Assembly (NCBI GenBank): GCA_003024985.2
Contig: PXIH01S0001804.1
Length of the DNA: 18,294 nucleotides
DNA from: Euperipatoides rowelli
Taxonomy: Eukaryota; Onychophora; Udeonychophora; Euonychophora; Peripatopsidae
Direction: 5' to 3' (one strand)
Position 1 is the first letter of the stretch, and each line of letters begins with the position of its first letter. Shown here piece by piece: positions 1 through 8,767 of the stretch. Below the pieces are notes generated by a model. That model was not told the DNA's origin, did no database searches, and worked only from the letters and a program-made list of their open reading frames with translations. A program made the translations under genes and the position numbers.

Positions 1-32
1 ACCCCTCCATTCCCCCCCCCTTTGATTTTTAG

Positions 33-101
33 GCTGGAGTTGTCCCTGTTGGTGTCACTGTAAGAAAAGGCCAAATCATTCCTTTACATTTTGCACAGTG
101 A
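33..101 (+). CDS. Candidate terminal exon (partial gene)
   Basis: A pyrimidine-rich tract (about 11-30) ends in TTTTTAG at 26-32, a good splice acceptor. After it a frame runs open for 22 codons to TGA at 99-101, reading AGVVPVGVT then RKGQIIPLHFAQ. An AATAAA follows 36 bases after the stop. Acceptor, short open frame, stop and poly(A) signal together fit the last exon of a gene lying to the left of the window. A second frame is also open (to a TAA near 105) and reads cysteine-rich, so the frame is not certain. A GTAAGA at 60-65 could instead be a splice donor, making a 27-base microexon. No protein family is recognised. The stretch is short enough that chance is a real alternative. Confidence 0.3.
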   Translation, partial: AGVVPVGVTVRKGQIIPLHFAQ

Positions 102-137
102 TTTAATGCTCTGTGATGTTTAGAGAAAACTCAGATA

Positions 138-143
138 AATAAA
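138..143 (+). promoter_or_regulatory. Possible polyadenylation signal AATAAA
   Basis: Canonical AATAAA downstream of the candidate stop at 99-101. AATAAA is frequent by chance in DNA this AT-rich, so it counts only together with the exon candidate. Confidence 0.25.
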
Positions 144-576
144 GCACTTATGGGTATCACATATTGGAACAATAGGATTAAAAGTATATGTGCATTTGAA
201 TGTGTTAAATCTAACATCTGGTCAGTTTTGCTTGTTTTTTTCTACTTGTAGTTGAAACTACTTCAGTTTATTCACCATTTATTTTCTGGTTGTAATTCTA
301 ATTTTCTCTCTCTCTTTCTCTTAGGGTTCCCAACCATCCAGCTAGATTCTCCAGGATTCATCAGGAATTCAGAGCTTTGCCCCGGAAATATTTTATACCT
401 GTCCGGGACGACGTTAATCCTGGAATCATAAAATTAACAAAATGTTTTGTTTTAACAAGACATTTTGCATAATTTCTTATTTTGTTTATAATTTGATTAT
501 TCTTCTATTTGTTGTATTCATATGCATTCTTTTTTCTTAATAGTATATTTTGATCTTATGATGTGATGTAAATAAG

Positions 577-627
577 TTGACTGCTTCTCGTACACCGTGA
601 TCCTTAGTACTAAGAAGAAGCAGTCAA
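577..627. repeat. Hairpin, 12 bp perfect stem
   Basis: TTGACTGCTTCT (577-588) is exactly complementary to AGAAGCAGTCAA (616-627), with a 27-base loop. It lies inside the hAT-like element. The role is unknown; it may mark a subterminal or nested inverted repeat. Confidence 0.5.
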
Positions 628-866
628 TGTTCAAAAGTCAACTCAATACACAACATAACATATGATGTTACTATCATATTTTGTGCTACTTGTCATAAAT
701 AACGATTGTTGTATAACTAAATACGGTAAATAGTGCAAGCGCAAGCGTGGCAAAAGAATAAAAATACAAATATATCACTTTATTCTTTATTCCAAGAAAA
801 GCCTGTCTTACATTGATAGTTGTTTTTGGTATAGTGTATTTACTTACATTTTATTCTATTTTTACA

Positions 867-932
867 ATGGCAGCAAAACATGAGAGTGACTCAAGTATCA
901 GCAGTTATGAAGATAGACCTTTGGGGGTATAA
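867..932 (+). pseudogene. Possible transposase N-terminal remnant
   Basis: An ATG at 867 opens 21 codons reading MAAKHESDSSISSYEDRP and stops at TAA 930-932. A one-base shift carries the frame on as KSKAELKKVLQF, ending in the G/C runs. A short acidic-serine start followed by a basic stretch, sitting inside an hAT-like element, fits the first exon of a transposase whose remainder was deleted. No diagnostic hAT domain is visible. A GGTATT at 955-960 could be a decayed donor. It could also be chance. Confidence 0.25.
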
Positions 933-1004
933 AATCTAAAGCTGAACTAAAAAAGGTATTGCAATTTTACAATAACACAGCACTAAATTTTTTATTAAAT
1001 GGGC

Positions 1005-1037
1005 GGGGGGGGGGCTACACTGCCACCCCCCCCCCCC
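1005..1037. repeat. G10/C12 homopolymer hairpin
   Basis: Ten G (1005-1014) and twelve C (1026-1037) are separated by the 11-base loop CTACACTGCCA. The runs can pair as an uninterrupted stem. They sit near the right end of the hAT-like element. Homopolymer lengths may be assembly-dependent. Confidence 0.6.
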
Positions 1038-1164
1038 TTCCCATCAAGAAATGGCCTTTCTTAGAGTTGGAAACCCTATTCTCTCTGTATTTTGAAAGAT
1101 AAATTAATTCTTTGAAATATGATTTGAATGTTTGATAATATTGTTACATTAAAAAAAAAAGTCT

Positions 1165-2275
1165 TTAAACTTTGGACTTAGAATTTGATCTCGATTGCAG
1201 AATCTCATCAATGCAGCTTATTCCCAAGGTGTTATCTACACCATTTATTTTAACTATCCCCTAGTTTTATTTTGTTTGTTGAAGGGTATCTTGACAGACT
1301 TTCAATTCCCTTATTTCTAGTCCAATAAACTTCCAAATATATGCAATATGATTAGCATCTGTTGGTCAGAATCCAAGTCCCTTCAAAATTTTTGGCATCA
1401 TTTGAAATTGTTGGATCTCTTAGCCCACCACTTCAGGTTGTCCTATCAACTCAGAAATAAAATAGAAAAATCAGCTATCTTTGGTACAGTTTGGAAAACT
1501 ACTTGTAAATTTTTATTTTTACACATACAACTTCATTTGAAGTAAAATGTATATCAAAATTTAAAATGGATGTAACTTTTATTTCCCAACAGATTTGAGA
1601 ATATATGTAATGAATTTAGCTTAGGCTTAAATTATTCAATATGATCATTTCCTTCTAAACACATTAAATCCAGATCTCTGCTCTACAGGTTTGATCTCAA
1701 ACACTATTCTAAGTTGATCATTCTAGGAAAATGTATTATTTAAACTTTGTTTTTATCAGAAAGGGTCTTTCTAGAATTCCTCAGAAACTTTAGCTATTGG
1801 GTTTTTGTGTATAGAAGTGACTGGAAGTGGCTGCAACTTCTTTATTTATAATTTGATTGAATTGTGGTTTGTCTCATTAAATTCACAAAAGTTTCAAGAT
1901 ATTGCTTCATTTTTAGTTAATATATCTGGTTCTATTTTCTATTTAGGTGAAGAATCTTTATGGGCAAGTAACTTCCATTTACAGTCTGGTTTTATTGAAA
2001 ATCCCCTCAAAGTGTTCAGCATGCTTTAGCGTGATCTTAGTCTTCTTCAAAAAATAATTGCTAACCAATTTTGAAATTTGTGCATTTTTTGGCTGACATC
2101 AGCTCANATGTGAGGCATGTATGGAGGATTTCAGAAAGAATAATTTTTACTCATTGAATTTTATTTTGTGATAAAAATTTTCTGTAAAAATGGAAAGCCT
2201 TGAAATCTGTCAATTCTTGTCTGATCAACTCAAAAATACTTGCAAAATATTCAGCATTGTCTGGGCATTGTGTAG
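1165..2275 (-). pseudogene. Decayed coding-like stretch, family unknown
   Basis: Reading the minus strand from about 2273 leftwards gives a run of about 40 codons that looks like real protein, including DNAEYFASIFELIRQ and DFKAFHFYRKFLSQ, to a stop at 2152-2154. After frame changes, readable pieces continue: SEILHTCLT near 2110, CKWKLLAHKDSSPK near 1965, LQPLPVTSIHKNPIAKVSEE near 1800, FEIKPVEQRSGFNVFRRK near 1670, and IWKFIGLEIRELKVCQ near 1300. Many stops and frameshifts separate them. Composition and persistence of open segments on one strand suggest an old protein-coding repeat rather than chance. The right side stops just short of the inverted repeat at 2297, as if the neighbouring element inserted beside or into it. 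No family is recognised. The plus-strand open frames here (for example 1805-2029) look like shadows. Confidence 0.3.
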
Positions 2276-2296
2276 GTACCGGCAGGCTACAATTAG

Positions 2297-2587
2297 TTTA
2301 GACGGGTCAATATACCATCAGATGTTGAAAAAATTCCAACAAAAGATTTGTTAATGGTTTTTGTAATTACAGGTGTACTGATCAACAGAAAAAAAGTCTA
2401 CCAAAATCTGACAACCAAAGTTGGTTATTTTCAAGATGGCCACCGCTAACCATGAAAATTGGCAAAATTGCTGTAACTTTGTTATTTTTAAGTGTAGAAC
2501 AATTATTTTTCTATCAAACTTATGGTTTTTATGGTCAAGGAATTCATTTCAACCAATAAATTTGGTCCATGGGATCAAAAATGGGTG
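2297..2587 (+). repeat. Left terminal inverted repeat
   Basis: Inverted partner of 5140-5441, well matched from about 2328 to 2575 with a weaker outer part. It lacks the CCGGAAGT that the right copy has: it reads ACAACCAAAGTTGG where the right copy reads ACAACCGGAAGTNGG. It lies downstream of the enclosed gene. Confidence 0.75.
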
Positions 2588-2803
2588 CCAACAATGAACA
2601 ATGTAGTTACAATTCCAGTTATTAGGCCAAAGAACACAAATATTAAGTTGTATGTTTTTATTATCATAATACAATTGAACTATACTGTATACATTATATT
2701 TTTTTCTAAAAAATATCTATTCTACAAAGTACCCTTTAAATTAGGTTAAGAAAAAGTGCAGCAATATTATATGGGGATAAAAAAGTTGCTCCTTCATTGT
2801 TTA

Positions 2804-4909
2804 TTAGTCCTCATCACTGCCCTATAGGTCATCTAACACCTGGTTGTCACAATGTGTAACTTGACATGATCCACATACAGAAATGCATGGAAGTCTGTAT
2901 GTTCTGCAGCTGCAGTATAGAGTGAAGTATAGAGTGTCTGGTGCAGCATTCATATCACACATTACTGAAAGCTCTTGCAATTGCTTTACCATTCAGCACA
3001 TGTATTATGGCATTTTAACCATACACCACTTCTAAAATGCTTTTCAGTCCAGTTCCATCCATTAGTGTACCTATTGCTCCAAGCAAATTCAGAAAGGTGT
3101 GGAAACTTCCAAGCATAAGTACATTTTTTTCATGTGCGAATCCTGAGGTGCAGCTTTGATTATTTCACTAGCTTTCCAATATAGGAGCTGATCAAAAGTT
3201 TTTATAGGGGGAACATGGTGTTTGCTGGCTAATTTGATGATAATTCTAATCCTTGATATAATGATAGTTTTGTCACTGGAAGACATATCGATCATGGGCA
3301 AATAAGGTTGGAGGACTGGCCAGGATGGGTATTCCTATTGTGAATGGCATGCATCATTTCCTGCCAGTTTGGTACAGGCTGCTTGAAATAGAATGATATC
3401 TCCCACAAAATATCAATATCAGCTGTAATGTTACAATCTTGATAACTTGCAAAATCTTTAATTTTTATTTATAGTAATGTATTGTTGGCAAAACTGTAAT
3501 CAATGTTATTAATCTTTGACATACATCTCTCTTATGTGGAGTTCCAACATTTTTCCCTTATTCACAAGGTATGACCAATTTATTTCTGGTTTCAATGCAG
3601 CAATCATGCCCATCCCATGAAATGTTCCTTTACCATCTATTATCATATCATTGTGATCTACATTGTCAGCAACAAACAACCACGAACAGTCGAATAGCTC
3701 ATTACCTTCAAAAATGAATCTGGTTTGCCACAGCTAGTGGCATGCCTATGACATGGAGGAGTTCACTATATGATGAGCTGTACCCAATCTAACAAGGGGT
3801 TTCCAATAGGAATTTAGATCGATAGTGGTGATGCATCTGTACTGCTTAACCAATCGGCAATGGTGCAATGACAGCACTGGGTCTTGCCGCTTGTACTATG
3901 GCTTGTCCTATGCTGGCTACTTTCTGTTGAATTTTTTTCTCCACAAATAATTTGTTCAACATGTTTCATAAGGTTTCTGGAATGAAATTGAGTGTAGAGT
4001 AGAGTGTCAGATCCTCAGCCTTTGGGTAGTAATCAGTAGCAGAGACTACATTTTGTTTGATTTCGCTCATGATCAGCCTTGCTGCCATATCAATTATGGC
4101 TCTCTTTTGTGTTTCTTCGGCACTTTGTACTTGTAAATCTTTGTAGAAAGAATGAAGTATAAGTGATGTCTTCTCCTAAATGTCACAATGTTGTTTATGC
4201 TGATCCCTCTGCGATGAAGATTATGTCTGTGTATTGTTCTATAAGTTTGTTCTTAAGAGAATTTACGCTATAAGGAGACAAATTGTTGCTATTCAAGAAC
4301 TCCTTCATTTTTTCTTGAAGGTCTGAAATTGTGAACTGTTCTTCATCATTCATTTCAAGATAAACACACATTCTTAAGAAAACCTGTGCTTGGGCAGCAT
4401 CTTTAGGATGCCCACATTTTTGCTCTTCAGAACCAGATGAATCTTCTCAAAATTGATATGGCAAATCATATGTGGTGTGGAAATTCACACTAAATACATG
4501 ATGATAATGCAGTCAGCTGCATGAAGGTCTCTGCCATAATACTCCATCCTTTCACAGCACTCCTTGATGTCCTTACCTAGCTGTAGTCAGAACCTCCAAG
4601 GGAAACAAGTGTCCCACAGAAAAGGTAAACAAGCTTACTCAAGAAAGGCCTGGCAGACACATGTTGACTTCTCCTTGGTTTGTGTTTAATGGAATCATGT
4701 TTTTTCAATTGAATGTCTTTTTTATTTACATAATGTTTTGGACATTGCACCTGTATGTTACAACCATCAGTGACAACAAAGCTGTCACCTCTCAGAACAC
4801 GCTGCATTTATGCCATCATAACCCTTCTCATGAACTTGAATTACTTCTCCGTCTGTCAAACTGTCTTTGCAGATAGACAATTCTCACTAGAACTTGTATT
4901 AGCACTCAT
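2804..4909 (-). pseudogene. ADNVDHN/FHGMG family protein, internally deleted pseudogene
   Basis: Read on the minus strand from ATG at 4909 to TAA at 2804-2806. In order: a short start (MSANTSSSENCL); a Cys-containing region at 4577-4807 (IQVQCPKHYVNKK, LVYLFCG); YYGRDLHAADC near 4530; EQFTISDLQEKMKEFL near 4310; ATDYYPKAEDL near 4020; ASIGQAIVQAARPSAVIAPL near 3885; ADNVDHN at 3650-3670; FHGMGM at 3605-3622; PVPNWQEMMHAIH near 3370; PMIDMSSSDK near 3290; FLNLLGAIGTLMDGTGLKS near 3050; and a tail spelling YCSCRTYRLPCISVCGSC (2849-2914). I know this as an uncharacterised family expanded in invertebrate genomes. The acidic ADNVDHN and PMIDM could be catalytic in an RNase H-like fold, which is inference. 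At least five frameshifts and several stops make it non-functional. The join near 2960 from KAIARAF straight to the cysteine tail suggests a large in-gene deletion, since relatives as I remember them are much longer. Confidence 0.8.
2849..2914 (-). other. CXC-like cysteine cluster in the pseudogene tail
   Basis: Cysteines follow the pattern C-x-C-x6-C-x4-C-x2-C-x5-C at the C-terminus, before an acidic end (GSDED). The spacing resembles CXC (Tesmin/TSO1-like) zinc-binding DNA-binding domains. A DNA-binding role is inference from that resemblance. Confidence 0.5.
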
Positions 4910-5139
4910 GTTTCAAACCAAGAATTAAAGAAAACATAATTAATACCATCAAATTTTTTGGTTGTAATATATGTTGTAGAGATTAGAAGCTCCATTGTAA
5001 TAAATAACTCTTTTATTTACAGAATAAACATTCAACTCACTTCACAATTACATCAATCTAACTAATTATATTGGAGAATTAATAATCATTGCTGCTCTGT
5101 GCACATCACCACAATGTTATATTATTCAGAATAAAAATG

Positions 5140-5441
5140 GCCCAAAATTGATCCCATGAAACAAATTTATTGGTTGAAATGAATTCCTTGACCATAAAAA
5201 CCATAAGTTTGATAGAAAAATAATTGTTCTANGCTTAAAAATAACAAAGTTACAGCAGTTTTGCTGATTTTCATGGTTAGCGGTGGCCATCTTGAAAATA
5301 ACCNACTTCCGGTTGTCAGATTTTGGTAGACTTTTTTTCTGTCGATCAGTACACCTATTAATGACAAAAACGTCCACAGACCTTTTGTTGGAATTTGTTT
5401 TAGGTAAGGGGGTTATTTTTACTAAACTGACCCAGTTTAGA
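5140..5441 (-). repeat. Right terminal inverted repeat
   Basis: Reverse complement of the left repeat. It contains two N bases (5232, 5304). It lies upstream of the minus-strand gene start at 4909, so it could carry that gene's promoter. The open frames that can be read through it (for example 5126-5458 on the minus strand) are chance readings of the repeat. Confidence 0.75.
5283..5313 (-). promoter_or_regulatory. ETS-like plus YY1-like motifs in the upstream repeat
   Basis: On the minus strand CCGGAAGT is followed about 14 bases later by CAAGATGGCC. CCGGAAGT is the ETS/GABP core and AAGATGGC the YY1 core. The pair is familiar at TATA-less animal promoters. It sits about 375-400 bases upstream of the pseudogene ATG, facing it. 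Promoter function is inferred, and the element copy is dead. Confidence 0.35.
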
Positions 5442-5456
5442 AGTTTGGCAAACTTC
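5422..5456. repeat. Two abutting palindromes at the right end
   Basis: CTAAACTG-ACC-CAGTTTAG (5422-5440) is followed at once by GAAGTTT-GGC-AAACTTC (5440-5456), both perfect. They lie at the outer edge of the right inverted repeat. They may be transposase binding or cruciform sites, or the true terminus. The left end has no matching palindromes. Confidence 0.55.
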
Positions 5457-6132
5457 AAAATCCTATTCTAGTCAATGGATCTATTTAGAAATAGACAAAC
5501 TATTCGGCATCATTGATTAGCAGTAGATCTATCATGATGCAAAACCTTGTAAATGAGGTGACAAGAAGTTTTAAGGGCCCAATCGAAACCTGTAATCTTT
5601 TTATGTGTGAGTGTAACTCACTAAAACTCATTTCACTAGAGTTTATTACATTAGTTAAGTAATGTAGTAAAATTTTAAAAATTGATGATTAGGATGAGTT
5701 GAAGTTAATTACAAAGTTAATTATAATTTTTAAAAGAAATAAAGGAATTTGCTTTCATATTGGCATGGCTGATTACAAGTCACATTTTTATTACTGATTT
5801 TACTTGGAATGACTATCTTAAATAAAAATTAGATAAGTAAGATTTGTAGTTTATTTATCTATATCTTTTTTAAATAGATAATTTTATTGCAATTATCATG
5901 TTTAATTATTATTTATTTAAATAAAATGATACTATAGCCTATACAATATTTTAATGAAAGTTTTGGATAGTAATAAAAATTAATTGGAAGAACAGTAACT
6001 GTTTTCACCTTAGATAGGCAAATGGTTTTGGTTCTATCTTTATCAATTTTGTAATCTGAGAACAAAAACATGTCTTGGAATATTAAAAATTTTCGGGATG
6101 CTTACCATAATTATCACCCTCACCAGACTGAT
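5457..6132. other. No gene seen
   Basis: AT-rich DNA without a convincing open frame. A small hairpin TACATTA...TAATGTA near 5649-5668 is the only structure noted. A minus-strand reading near 5515-5585 (ALKTSCHLIYKVLHHD) looks slightly protein-like but is too short to claim. Confidence 0.5.
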
Positions 6133-6517
6133 TACCCTAAGACCTTCATTAGACCTCACCTAGAGTACTCCTCTGTGGTTTGGTCTACCTCCATCCCTCT
6201 GTCACTAAATAATAGAATCGAAAGCATTCAGAAAAGAGCTGTTCATGTAATATTGAGTGATTAGGTCATCCCATATGATGAGGCCCTTGGTATGTTAGAT
6301 ATGAAATCATTGTATGTTAGATGCACTAAGTTATTAAAAAAAAAATTCTTTATCTTTTTTCAAGGACTATCCTGAGCTTTTCTCTAAGGAGTGTTTTTCC
6401 ATCTCTGGCCATTATACTAGAAACTCTAATCTTTTTCATAAAAACTGCTACAGAACCAAAATATATTCTTGCTCTGCTACTCCTTCAATGTTTGAGATTG
6501 TTAATGTTAACTTATAA
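6133..6517 (+). pseudogene. LINE reverse transcriptase C-terminus, broken
   Basis: From about 6133 the plus strand reads KTFIRPHLEYSSVVWS then NNRIESIQKRAV. This is the well-known end of the reverse transcriptase region in CR1/Jockey-type non-LTR elements (pattern R-P-x-L-E-Y-x-x-x-V-W, then I-E-x-x-Q-x-R-A). A TAG at 6262-6264 interrupts it, then YDEALGMLDMKSLYVR continues in frame. After a shift near an A-run (about 6336-6345) it resumes as KDYPELFSKECFS and SNLFHKNCYRTKIY and ends at TAA 6515-6517. The catalytic part of the polymerase is absent, as expected for a 5'-truncated copy. Which LINE clade it belongs to cannot be settled from this piece. Confidence 0.75.
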
Positions 6518-6669
6518 ACCTTTGTAACTACTTTCTTTTTATTTATTTTTTAACTTATGTAAATACTCTACCAATCTAATATGTTGTAAATAGATTATAC
6601 ATCCTTTGGGGCTAATAATCTATTCTAATTGACAAATTGATTATGAATATGATATTAAATAAATATAAC
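6518..6669 (+). mobile_element. LINE 3' untranslated tail with terminal hairpin
   Basis: Following the reverse transcriptase stop, an AT-rich tail contains AATAGATTAT (6589-6598) and its perfect inverse ATAATCTATT (6615-6624) around a 16-base loop. A 3' stem-loop near the end of the element is what many CR1/L2-like LINEs use for self-recognition. The tail ends in an A/T-rich stretch near 6650-6669. The exact end is not defined. Confidence 0.5.
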
Positions 6670-8021
6670 CCTTTGAAATAGCCAATGCAAATACCAGCAG
6701 AAAAACCTACAATTTGAAGTTCACCTCTGTTGCCACTATCATTTGTATAATTTAAATGGAAATGGCCAAAGCTTAACAACTCATGATCATATTTATTAGA
6801 ATTCTGAAATTCTTAAATGGAGACACTAAAATTTGAGAAAATCCTATATTGCACCATGATAAGGGATCTTATTATATCACATGATGTCACTTTACTTTTG
6901 GTAAAGGACTCTAAAGCTCTAAAATAATATCCACTTCCATTGATGAATGCATTACAAGGTGGAACTGGAACTTACTTTTCTATCTACTAACATGTCTAAC
7001 CTGTAATTCAAAATTTATCAAGAAAATCACAGCAAAAATTTTGAATACTGGATTTTAGATGAATAAGACCGATTATTATTTGCCGCTAAAAGAATTGAAA
7101 ATTTAACTACAAATCACATGATTATTCAAAATTACATCCATTTTAAATAAAATCGTTTTCTTTTTCATTTTGTTTATAATATATTTGTTTATAACTTAGG
7201 CTACTAATATTTTTTTTAATCAAATCTGGCTTGGTATCAAATGCATCTTCTAATTCTCCAAATCGATTTTCTAGTTAATTTTTAACATTTAAAAAAAAAT
7301 AAGCAAGCTTGGATGTTAAAATCAAAATAATATTAAGCTATTTCAGTTGATGAATAATTGCCAACATTTTAAACTAAGTTGGCAACTGAATGATATGTAA
7401 CAAATTATGATTACTCTCTCATTGTACAGATAGCCCACATAAAAAAATATTTTCAGCTTTCTAATTTATACTTTTTTAAACCAGTAATTACTCAGAACAT
7501 TTGGCGTTTAAAATTTCTAATAGCATAAAATAAAACCTTCACAGTTAATTAATTGTAGTATTATCCCCTAAAAAACTGGAATAGATTCAATACCATTGTA
7601 ACAGAAGCAAATATTCAAAATAATTTTTAAGAAGTTAGCCAATACCTATTTCTTCCTAAATATTATAACGTTAATGAGATTTGTTTTACAGTATTACCTT
7701 GACATTAATCAAACTGTTAGTCTATGTTCATATTAGTCTATCTAGCTTCCAGTATATACTGTAAGAGAGCAGACAGCGTGCCAGTTAGCTATACTGTGTA
7801 TCGGTGACAATAATAATGCATGGCTTGTTTGCTTCAGTCATGTCAAAGTGATGAAATATACCAGAGACAATTACTGTATGTTAGTGGTTCCTATCCAATG
7901 GAAATAATGTGAATGACTGTTATTTAGCCTAGTGTTCCAGGAATTTATATTTCATGAAATTCCAATACAAATTAGAACTACCATTCTAACATTTATACCA
8001 TTCAAAATTGCTTTTATTTTT
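6670..8021. other. No gene or named repeat seen
   Basis: About 1.35 kb of AT-rich DNA with frequent stops in all frames. No inverted or tandem structure long enough to call was found by eye. Confidence 0.5.
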
Positions 8022-8273
8022 GGTCAGATTCCGTTATCTGCCCACCAACATAATTAAGGTTAGGAGTCATGGTAACAACTATAACATAGTAGCGTGTGCA
8101 ATTAGTATTTTTTTCTAGCCGATTTTAGTATATTTTCTTTACAGTCCTAACCGTACAAAAACCCTAAACCTTAGGATAATCTAAAGATGAGATAATATTT
8201 TGCTGAGCGCAATCTAGATGCTTTCAACTTACTATCGTCAGCCATATTGGTGGGTAGATAACGGAATCTGATC
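8022..8273 (+). mobile_element. MITE, copy 1 (252 bp)
   Basis: Begins GGTCAGATTCCGTTATCT and ends in its near-perfect inverse AGATAACGGAATCTGATC. The terminal repeat is about 30 bp and continues to CCCACCAACAT / ATATTGGTGGG. A sister copy in the same orientation lies at 17558-17808, sharing CCGATTTTAGTATATTTTCT and TTTACAGTCCTAACC inside. The flanks TTATTTTT and TTTTTTTA agree at 6 of 8 but are T-rich. No coding capacity. GG-starting ends with possible 8 bp duplications could suggest Merlin, but the superfamily is unassigned. Confidence 0.85.
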
Positions 8274-8767
8274 TTTTTTTATATAAAAATAAATTTATTC
8301 ACTCATTATATAATTTTTATAGCAGATAACATTATACAAAGAATAGTCTCATTGAAATACCAAATAGAAAAAAATGGCAATCCGAGTTTTACATAATCAT
8401 GAAATAGGCCTACAGTCCTACACAGTATGCGCTACTTAATACTTGAATCGGTACTATTAGGTTTTTACAATAATATTTCAAACACCGAACAAACGTAACT
8501 TCTCAACTAGGCCTAAAGGCCTATCTATACAAAATTATTACATAAAGATTTAAACTTTGTCATTACAATTATTCTGTTATAGAATAAATATAATCAAAAA
8601 ATATGTCAGCTGATTGCACAACTTATCATGTTGAAGCTTAACTATCGTGAATTATGAGCACAAAAAAACATTTAATAATAAGGGGGAAAAACATGTTGAT
8701 TTATTTAATTGTTTGCTTCAACTTTTTTTATTTTTTATTCAAATCATCAAATATACTAAAAATATTT
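8274..8767. other. No gene seen
   Basis: AT-rich DNA. A short palindrome TAGGCCT-AA-AGGCCTA lies near 8509-8524. The open frame from 8654 owes its second half to the 83-84 bp repeats that follow and is not considered a gene. Confidence 0.5.

Larger units (their letters stand above)
322..1078. mobile_element. hAT-like non-autonomous transposon
   Basis: The ends are inverted copies: TAGGGTTCCCAACC at 322-335 against GAGTTGGAAACCCTA at 1064-1078, about 12 of 14 positions matching. The YAGGGNTNCCAAMC type of end is typical of hAT transposons. The flanking octamers CTTTCTCT (314-321) and TTCTCTCT (1079-1086) agree at 6 of 8 positions, but both are in CT-rich DNA, so the target duplication is only suggestive. 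Inside are a 12 bp perfect hairpin (577-627), a possible transposase N-terminal remnant (867-932) and a G-run/C-run hairpin (1005-1037). At 757 bp it is far too short for a full hAT transposase, so it would be a deletion derivative. Confidence 0.55.
2297..5441. mobile_element. TIR-bounded element carrying an ADNVDHN-family gene
   Basis: Two long inverted copies, about 2297-2587 and 5140-5441, enclose one decayed minus-strand gene (2804-4909). Shared blocks include GGTGTACTGATC, AAAGTCTACCAAAATCTGAC, TTTTCAAGATGGCCACCGCT and AAGGAATTCATTTCAACC, each found forward on the left and reverse-complemented on the right. One gene between long inverted repeats is the layout of a DNA transposon. The outer ends are fuzzy: the last good match is TTTAGAC-GGGTCA on the left against TCTAAACTGGGTCA in the right arm read inverted. 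I found no convincing target duplication, so the limits are good to about 20 bases. The superfamily is not established. The cysteine-rich ends and acidic motifs of the protein suggest comparing it with Academ-type elements, but that is a guess from memory. Confidence 0.7.

Noticed and set aside
3089-4807. Separate short minus-strand genes at 3089-3301 and 4577-4807
   Set aside because: Both are fragments of the single broken ADNVDHN-family reading, linked by frameshifts and stops.
4661-4876. 71-codon plus-strand open frame
   Set aside because: Antisense to the recognisable pseudogene. Its composition is that of a shadow frame.
5126-5471. Open frames of 62-110 codons on both strands
   Set aside because: They lie in the right terminal inverted repeat. 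The frames are not kept in the left copy and contain N-derived codons, so they are by-products of repeat DNA.
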